Shown here one piece after another: positions 57,430 to 64,000 of a stretch of DNA of 64,000 bases; within the stretch, counting starts at the first letter, position 1; each line of letters opens with the position of its first letter. The DNA comes from Prosopocoilus inquinatus (taxonomy: Eukaryota > Arthropoda > Insecta > Coleoptera > Lucanidae), in NCBI GenBank assembly GCA_036172665.1, contig CM069875.1, forward strand, positions 23,343,806 through 23,407,805, in the 5' to 3' direction. Made by a program: the position numbers and the translations under genes. The notes beneath the pieces are model-generated. The model was not told the origin of the DNA, ran no database searches, and saw only the letters and a program-made list of their open reading frames with translations.

Positions 57430-58920
57430 GTAATAATTTTTTGTTTTAACAACTAAATATTTTGCTCTATTACAAACTATTTACGTGACATGGATCATGT
57501 TAAGCAAACCAAGATAACACGGATACTGTAGAATGTTTTGTCATCACTTCAGAGAAGAATAAAATTATTATGTAAAGATGCAGGTGCTGGGGACATTTCT
57601 TATTTAATAATAAATAAAAAATAAAATAGTTCTCTGTTGAGTTGACGTGGCTCGTATTAATAAACCATTAATTTGACAGCGAGCACAAACAACAGAACGA
57701 CAATAATACAAACTTACTGACAGTTAATAGAATGAATGTTAGCAACAGCTGCAACGGCCCACTGTATTGCCAACTTTATTGACGCACTGTAAGTGCACTG
57801 TAATATGCAAATATGCTTAATGAATGATGGAGGTGGCTTAATTAAAGAGACTACTCGTATCATCTCATGGGTAAAGCGAATTTAGTTTAAAAAAATTTGT
57901 AACTCCCACGATTTAGTAACTTCCATCTGACTTTTTTAGTTACCATATCTTGTAAATGAGACTTCTATTTTCAAAATCTGCCAAAGTTTTTACTATTTGA
58001 AATCTTTTTTACCTTCTCCATGTTTTTCCAAAATTTTATTGAGTGGATAATAAATGTTGTTTTTTGTTTATTTGGTAATAGATTTCCGAATCATTTTTGA
58101 AAACAGGATCTTGCAACTGACAATCAGCAATACCAACACGGCTGTAAAAGTTCCGCTAATCGTATGTGCGACTGAGATCGGAACAACGGCAATTGACGGT
58201 CTATGCAACGCACCAGCGTCAACGCATCCCACATTGGGGGGACGACTAACAGAATTTTTACAACCCCTTTGGCAAAGCTGCTGACAATTAGATTTTAACA
58301 ATTAAAAAATTGCTTTTTTAGGGTTTCATAATACCTTTCAATCCTCTTTAGAATCTACGTTTTCGTTATAAGTACAATAATATCCTGCCCAAGATTATCG
58401 ATGTATAATTAAAGCAAAATTATAGAACGAATTAAAAGAAGTCCAAAGAATCATTACATATTTTCCTTTCACGATTTCATTCAGAGTAGGCCATGTTAGA
58501 GTGACATTTCTGGTGGTTTCACTAAAAAATATGAAAAAAGAATTACATGTACGTAACTCATCGAAAAGAAAACATGGCTCAATAGAGTGCCAAAATATCG
58601 CGAATGATTTATATTTATTAGGTACATACATTTCAACGGAAAAAAAAGATGATTCTGAATAGGTTGAATCGCCAGTTTCTTTTCCTACATTCTTTTCATC
58701 TTAATTTGGAGTAATTATTACTTTCCAACTCTATTCCATATATAAACATTAAATTAATTTGAACTTTGTCAAATTTGACGGAACTATCAAGCGAAAATGA
58801 AACATTAAATGTTCTTTCTAATTTTAACAGTGCCCGTTTAAAGTTTAAAACTATTTTCTTATAAACTTTTTAATATATATTTTAAAGTTTTGGCAAATGT
58901 TAAATGTAATTTAATATTCC
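57430..58920. other. AT-rich region with one GC-rich strip (58100-58290)
   Basis: 58100-58290 is open on both strands (plus: IVCATEIGTTAIDGLCNAPA; minus: SRPPNVGCVDAGALHRPSIA). I cannot decide which, if either, is coding, and recognise no family. The rest is AT-rich. Confidence 0.35.
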
Positions 58921-58929
58921 TGCCAGTTT

Positions 58930-59146
58930 AATGGTGCTATTCAGAAATATTAGAATTTAACGATTTAAAAATTTTAAGAATTTTGGTTAAAGAACACTTT
59001 AAGGAAAGGAGTTACATGGCGCTATTCAAAAAGCATATTTAAGTAACTTTAATTCTTTAATATGTATTTTAAAAAGGACGATTCTTTAATTTTTGCTAAA
59101 GAGTTGTTAAAGCTACTTCAGTTTGCTTTCTGGTAGCACTATAAGT
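58930..59146. repeat. MITE family X, copy 2
   Basis: ATGGTGCTATTCAGAAATAT (58931 on), an internal ATGGCGCTATTCAAAAAGC (59017) and the inverted right end TTTCTGGTAGCACTATAAG (59127 on) match the family at 49.98-50.35 kb. Confidence 0.65.
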
Positions 59147-60050
59147 AAGTTAAATGTGTCTTTCAGCCATTCTATGTAGTTTTAACTTCAGTACAGCTAG
59201 GTTATACTACAACACATTCTTATATTTTTTTTAATACTGCTCAATAGTTCATTGCTACTTTATTGTTACGTGAGAAGAATAGAAAAGAACACGGAAAGTA
59301 ATTTTAAGAAAAACATCTACTCATAGTTAAGAGCAAGCAAAAATGTATATGTATAGTGCGTTTTAATATAATTGAAAGCTCCAAGAAATTATCAACCGTA
59401 TGGCGCCTTTATTTTTTTTAGATATGTAAACAGAATGTTTATTACCCCATATCCCAGCTGACGAAGGTTCGAGCTGTGCAGCAACAGACTGTCTATAGAA
59501 AATTTCTTTGCCCAGCAAATTCCGTGTCGCGAAGCAGATAGGAGTTCTCGAAGCGCCGAGACTTGAGGCGCCAGGCTTTGACCCATGTATTTGTATTCGT
59601 TTGGTTTTACATCATCACACTACTTTTGGCAATATAATTTATTTTACTGTTTGACACTTTTAAGACTTGGATTTGGTTACTTTTCGTCAAATTGGGTAGT
59701 TCTGTGACGTTGAAGATTCCAAATTGGCGATTAGCTAACAATTTGGCTATTTGTATAATTTATTCGCTTGCGCAACATTTTGGCGGCTTTTTAAGAAATA
59801 CTAAAATAAGATAAATTAGAAATCTTTGGATCTTGTTTCTTTGCTTTTACTAGTTAGATGGTTGACCTGTTATTGACGTTTAAAGGTCTGTATTAAAAAA
59901 ATAACACAAAATTGTATTCAAATAAAAATTATTTCTAATGATATTCAAGAAATTGATTAAAAAAAAATGATCACTTTACCAGAAGTGTAAACATTCTGAA
60001 GACTTGTATTTGAAAACAGCAAAAATACCATTAAAACTGTTTAACGTAGT
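59147..60050. other. No gene recognised
   Basis: A minus-strand frame at 59586-59392 (SALRELLSASRHGICWAKKF) lies in a GC-richer strip, without domain or splice support. Confidence 0.35.
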
Positions 60051-60054
60051 TACT

Positions 60055-60290
60055 GTCGGAAGCAAAAAATAGTAGACAAAAACAGTGTCCTGTAAATAAT
60101 TATTCTTTCTCAAAATGGTATTGATTAAAGACGATTTCACAGATAATATTTGAAAAATTTAAAAGCTTTCAAAAGCTTTTTAACAAGTTTAGAAGTTTGG
60201 TAAAATCTGTGAATTCGTCTTTAATCAGTGTCATTTCGACAAAAAATAATTGTAGAAAACTGTTTTCGTCTACTATTTTTTGCTTTGAAC
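60055..60290. repeat. Foldback element of ~235 bp
   Basis: Left-arm words AAGCAAAAAATAGTAGAC, TGATTAAAGACGA and TTTCACAGAT are mirrored by AAATCTGTGAA, TCGTCTTTAATCA and GTCTACTATTTTTTGCTTT on the right, with a short centre around AAAGCTTTCAAAAGCTTTT. Confidence 0.8.
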
Positions 60291-60299
60291 CATACATGT

Positions 60300-61130
60300 T
60301 GAAGGCACGAATCAAAAGTAATTTTAAAATGCAGTGGACCACATCGTACAGGGGATGCTCAAAAGATCCATTGCATTCGAAACTGACTTGCTACTGTCTT
60401 GCAACAAATTATTTGTATTTCAAAATTAAACGCAATTTTGTGTGGAATGGCATTTTAGGCAACAAACTGGTTACTATTGTGTTGCTATCTGTCCTCCTGA
60501 CACTGATAATAATTTCAGACCTAGCAATAGAGGATTTATAAATATAAATAGATAAAGTTTGTAAAGGTAGCTTTTTATTGTACTCCTTTTTCAGCTATTT
60601 AAAACGACCGACAACACAACTGACAGTGATGAAGTGTAATAATGTATGTATGATGTACACACAAACCTAAAGCGCTTTTAAAATGATTTCTCATTTAGTT
60701 GTTTTTAAGAATTCCAATTTATTTTTGCTCTTTATTTTTGTAGAAATTTTTCATCTTTTCAAAGTAGAGTTCAAATTTTATATGCATAATGGTGTAGGTA
60801 TATTAGTTTTCCTCTTTTGAGTATTAAGCATCTTCATAACACGTTTTGGCTACTTCTTAGTGAGATGACTTTGATGAAATCTAGCAGCCGTGGAGACTAT
60901 TATGAAAAATTGTAATGCCGTTAACTAGTATTATTTTCAGTTTTACAAATTGATTTACTACTGAAAAGTATTATTTTCATCATCAGGCTGAGAAGTTGGG
61001 ATCTTATAGTATTTCAATATTTAGTTATCGTGAATAAAATGAAGTAGACTTCGCCGATAGGTACCTGTTTGTTTTTCCACGGCCTTCCCCGAACAAACAA
61101 ACAAACAAACGGCCAAGAGAGCAACATTCT
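60300..61130. other. AT-rich spacer
   Basis: Nothing supported. It includes the likely 3' flank of the small gene that reads leftwards from 61370, and a short (AAAC)n run at 61095-61115. Confidence 0.4.
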
Positions 61131-61145
61131 TTCGGATCGTTTATG

Positions 61146-61370
61146 TCACGATAAGAATTCGTCGAAAAGCTCCTCGTTGACAGCTTCGTATTTCCTGGAG
61201 TGCATAAACAACTCGACAGCGTTTGCATGAAAAGGACAGCGAGGCGGACCAAAAAACGCACAAGTATGTTTTAATCCCGGACATTTTTCAAACTTTTTCA
61301 GCGCATATTCTGTGCCTGAAAAATTCTTTCTTGTTTTACTTCCATCTCGGTTCATTGTAAATCTTCTCAT
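61146..61370 (-). CDS. Candidate intronless small protein, 74 residues, unrecognised
   Basis: ATG at 61370. It starts MRRFTMNRDGSKTRKNF, has a Cys/Pro/His segment (CPGLKHTCAFFGPPRCPFHA) with four cysteines that could bind metal or form disulfides, and ends in an acidic tail (YEAVNEELFDEFLS). No signal peptide or membrane helix. A consensus TATA box (TATATAAA, minus strand 61430-61423) lies about 55 nt upstream of the ATG, leaving room for a start site near 61400 and a short leader. Composition is more codon-like than the flanks. I do not recognise the family; a second overlapping minus-strand frame is a shadow. Confidence 0.45.
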   Translation of the reverse strand: MRRFTMNRDGSKTRKNFSGTEYALKKFEKCPGLKHTCAFFGPPRCPFHANAVELFMHSRKYEAVNEELFDEFLS

Positions 61371-61422
61371 GCCTTATACAATACCAATATCGTGTCGATC
61401 GTCTTTTTCTAACACAACGTCG

Positions 61423-61430
61423 TTTATATA
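61423..61430 (-). promoter_or_regulatory. TATA box
   Basis: TATATAAA on the minus strand preceded by GGGCT, positioned as a core promoter for the frame starting at 61370. Confidence 0.5.
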
Positions 61431-61439
61431 AGCCCATCT

Positions 61440-62580
61440 TTTATGTAGCTTTCTCATTCTCGTATTGTTGCTTTAACTTATGCTATCTTTGTTGCTAGCT
61501 ACATATATATTCCAGCAAGTTTCAGGAGCTGGATACCGTTTGGCGTTTATTCACTGCGCTGGAGTTTAGACAGTATTACCTAAATATACGAAAGCCAGAA
61601 GGATTTTTTTTCTTCAAGTACATTTTAGCGCATAAATAAACAATAAAGCATGTTTTCAAATTACTGTAATTCAACATAGTTGTTTGTCATTTCTTTGAAA
61701 TGATTGTTACATTTTTACCACGGTAATATTATTATTGTTGTTATTATTACTGTATTAACCAACTTTGGTATAATCCAACAAAACAAGCAGCACTTATGTC
61801 TAGTTGTACCGATATCAATTAAAGATAGTCTCGAATTTAAGCGAAGAAAATTATATGTTTGATCAAGGATTAGTTACAGAACTAACTACGAAAATCTTTC
61901 TAAAATGTTTGTAAATCCTGTGAACATAGTAGCAAATGTATGTATTTCATTTTACATATAGTCTAACGTTATTCAGAATATTAGCAATCCTGATCCACTA
62001 AAATTCAAAACATTATAAAATAGGGATACACGCAAAAAAGAATCGTCCAATTCTATCTTAATCTGAAAAAATGACCTTTATTTTGCACAAAATAAGTAAT
62101 AAGTAAAAAATAAAATTATTTTATTGCCTTATGTTGTTACTAAATGCTAACAACATCGATTACGAGCCCGAAGTTAGATGACCAATTGTGGTAAAGTCGC
62201 AAATATTACAAATTGTTGCATGTCACAAAGATTGTTGCCAATCTCACACAGACATTAAAATTTACTTTCTCTTTATTGCATAATAATAATAATAAAAATA
62301 AACCAGACCAAGAATTGAAAAAACAATATTGCTATAACGTTACCGAAACCAGAAATGCTCGAATTCATTTTTCCTCAACAATGATAAAAATATACACGGA
62401 GAAAAATCACATTGTTAATTGAAACGTAAGCAAAATTGTTGGTACATGGTGCTCAGCAATACACAAATATTGATTTGAGCGAAGTACATAATTTAAATGG
62501 TTTCATTAACTTTAACTAAAATAATATATAAGGAAGCGGTAAAAGATGAAAAATAGAAGAAAGCAATTAAAAGGAAAATA
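61440..62580. other. AT-rich region, nothing recognised
   Basis: No supported gene. It is the 5' flank of the copia relic. Confidence 0.4.
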
Positions 62581-62589
62581 GAATCTTTA

Positions 62590-62995
62590 TAAAAACTGAA
62601 TACATGGACAGAAGTTGAACTACCACAGGGTAAAAGGGCAATCGACACAAAATGAGTTTTCCGCATAAAAGATAATGGTACTAGGAAAGCCAGATTATTA
62701 GTTAGAGGTTTTCAAGTTCAAGAGGAAGCTTATTTCAAAAGTAATTATTCATCAGTAACAAGCATGAGTACGGCAAGAACATTTCTGGCTTATGCAGTTC
62801 AAAAATAGTAAGCGATTCATCAATTAGATATACCTACAGCATTGCTAAGTGGAATACTCGAAACTAAAGCATACACAAAAGTTCCTCGAGGTGTAGAAGT
62901 AAATAAAAACAAAGTTTTAAGATAGTTTTAAATAGGTGCTTGTACGCATTAAAAGTCCAAAATGCTGGAAGGAGAAGAATGAATTAAAAAGATCA
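62590..62995 (+). pseudogene. Ty1/copia reverse-transcriptase relic
   Basis: Broken plus-strand frame with the copia order: WTEVELPQGKRAIDTK, a stop at the expected Trp of KWVF, VFRIKDNGTRKARLLVRGFQ, SSVTSMSTARTFLAYAVQ, then HQLDIPTALLSGILE (the HQxDVxTAFLxG motif) and AYTKVPRGVEV. Several stops. No LTRs, protease or integrase were seen nearby, so it is an old fragment. Confidence 0.85.
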
Positions 62996-63240
62996 AGTTA
63001 TGATTTCTGTTTGTATTTTAGTAAGAATATTTGACTGGTAATATTCGTCGATGATATTTTATTAACGGGAGAAAAGGAACGTGACGTTGGTTGATCTTAT
63101 CTGCCTCGTTGCTATACCGGTCGGTGTATCTCTCGCAAACGAGGATCCACTGGTTATTGCAACAAAGGAGCTTTCGGTCTCTTGGTCAATGTTCATTTTG
63201 TTGTTATCTCCAAGTTGTCACCACCTTGCACCTTGGTTAT

Positions 63241-63285
63241 ACTATCCTGATGAGGACTAACAAGACCGAAACGTACGTCAGCAGT
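63241..63285 (+). ncRNA. Hammerhead-like motif, family 1, tandem copy 1
   Basis: The exact core CTGATGA (63247-63253), stem II GGAC/GACC with a TAACAA loop (one mismatch), GAAA (63268-63271), stem III ACG-TA-CGT and the cleavage C at 63279. Stem I (ACTATC with AGCAGT) is partly mismatched. It is the only family 1 copy with the canonical first C of the core. Confidence 0.6.
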
Positions 63286-63539
63286 TACTCTCCTTTGCAA
63301 GTTTGCCACCAATAACTTTCCACTTCTATATTTTCCTGGCGCTAACTTCCTTCTGTTTTGTTAGCCTTGGCTTTCGAATGTGACGCAGGTTGACCTTGTC
63401 TGTCTCGTTGCCATACCGGTCGGTATATCTCTCGCAAACGAGGGTCCACTGATTGTTGCAATAAATGAGCATTCGGTATCCTGGTCGATGTTCCTTTTGT
63501 TGTTATTTTCGAGTTGTCACCGCCTTGCACCTTGGTTAT

Positions 63540-63584
63540 ACTGTCTTGAGGAGGTCTAACAAGACCGAAACGTACGTCGGCAGT
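63540..63584 (+). ncRNA. Hammerhead-like motif, family 1, tandem copy 2
   Basis: Stem I ACTGTC (63540-63545) pairs GGCAGT (63579-63584) with one G-U. Core TTGAGGA (first C replaced by U). Perfect stem II GGTC/GACC with a TAACAA loop. GAAA (63567-63570), stem III ACG-TA-CGT, C at 63578. Confidence 0.55.
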
Positions 63585-63826
63585 TACTCTGCTTTGCCAG
63601 TTTGCCACTAACAACTTTCCATTTCTATATTTTCCTGGCGCTAACTTCCTTTTGGTTTGTTATCCTTGGCTTTCGAACGTGACGCAGGTTGACCTTGCTA
63701 TACTGGTCGATGTATCTCTCGCAAACGAGAGTCCACTGATTGTTGCAACAAATGAGCATTCGGTTTCCTGGTCAATGTTCCTTTTGTTGTTATCTCCGAG
63801 TTGTCACCACCTTGCACCTTGGTTAT

Positions 63827-63871
63827 ACTATCTTGATGAGGGCTAACAAGACCGAAACGTACGTCGGCAGT
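63827..63871 (+). ncRNA. Hammerhead-like motif, family 1, tandem copy 3
   Basis: ACTATC (63827-63832) faces GGCAGT (63866-63871). Core TTGATGA (63833-63839), stem II GGGC/GACC with one mismatch, GAAA (63854-63857), stem III ACG-TA-CGT, C at 63865. Drifted but recognisable. Confidence 0.5.
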
Positions 63872-64000
63872 TACTCTCCTTTGCCAGTTCGCCACTAATA
63901 ACTTTCCACTTCTATAAATAAACATTACGTTTTAAAAGTATTTCTTCGAGAGTATCTGTCTGCAGGCACTGACCTAACATTTCTGATGTCCTGCTATTCA

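Larger units (their letters stand above)
63085..63930 (+). repeat. ~295-bp tandem repeat, about three units, retrozyme-like
   Basis: Units align from GGTTGA(T/C)CTT through TCTCTCGCAAACGA, GCACCTTGGTTATACT, the hammerhead-like core, GCAGTTACTC and GGCGCTAACTTCCTT. Matching points (TATCTCTCGCAAACGA) lie at about 63126, 63425 and 63712. Each complete unit carries one hammerhead-like motif. The Ser/Gln-rich minus-strand frames (63614-63342, 63925-63698) are artefacts. Tandem units of a few hundred bp with type I hammerheads are how animal retrozymes and some insect satellite DNAs are built. Confidence 0.85.

Noticed and set aside
58054..58301. Opposed open frames in a GC-rich strip as a gene
   Set aside because: Both strands are open, no domain or splice sites; kept only as an unexplained strip.
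63342..63925. Two similar minus-strand frames that look like a conserved protein
   Set aside because: They are the same frame through successive units of the 295-bp tandem repeat; repeat similarity, not protein conservation.

Overview
The window is AT-rich animal DNA, almost certainly insect. Spliceosomal introns are mostly about 50 nt. It is littered with mariner, Tc1, pogo, hAT, Ty1/copia and R1-like elements, palindromic MITEs and hammerhead-type repeats. A beetle is my best guess, but no marker in the window proves it. No rRNA, certain tRNA or CRISPR was seen.

The main gene lies on the minus strand at 42633-31731. I could resolve nine exons with GT-AG introns whose phases match at every junction, giving 6120 nt of coding sequence and about 2039 residues. 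It encodes four consecutive units, each with voltage-gated-like membrane segments, a pore loop, a C-linker and a cyclic-nucleotide-binding-like domain (CNBD). One uninterrupted 2-kb exon (41229-39228) carries the end of CNBD I, all of unit II and the start of the repeat II-III linker, so the fusion is read directly from sequence. The architecture is that of the single-chain CNGK channels of sea-urchin and fish sperm. Here no repeat has a canonical GYG or GETPPP-type filter, and the CNBD signature residues are eroded differently in each repeat. Seven introns are 50-62 nt. The sixth is 4.4 kb and is swollen by a Tc1-like element, a 1.2-kb TIR element and a hairpin, so automated annotation could easily split the gene there.

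Left of the gene (1-31.7 kb): a 200-bp duplicated segment (2.7-3.3 kb), foldback elements (3.9-4.2, 6.7-7.0, 10.3-11.0 kb), a hammerhead-like repeat family (5.3-7.0 kb), a DNA element inserted into an older repeat (7.4-8.2 kb; empty-site paralogue at 28.6 kb), an orphan terminal exon (11.65 kb), R1-clade non-LTR remnants (12.7-13.8 and 29.1-30.7 kb), a hAT-like transposase reading frame with introns (15.7-16.7 kb), a pogo/Tigger relic (23.5-24.1 kb), a 1.7-kb TIR element (24.8-26.5 kb) and degenerate GATGAA-type simple sequence (30.8-31.2 kb).

Right of the gene (42.7-64 kb): a mariner with a broken transposase nested in an R1-like tail (43.3-44.8 kb), a dispersed copy of a hammerhead repeat (45.6-45.9 kb), a possible small membrane-protein gene (48.5-49.0 kb), several MITEs and palindromes (50, 52, 57, 59, 60 kb), a third hammerhead-like motif (53.6 kb), a possible 74-residue gene with a well-placed TATA box (61.4-61.1 kb), a copia RT relic (62.6-63.0 kb) and about three tandem ~295-bp units with hammerhead motifs (63.1-63.9 kb). 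The tandem units resemble animal retrozymes. The rest is AT-rich DNA in which I see no gene.
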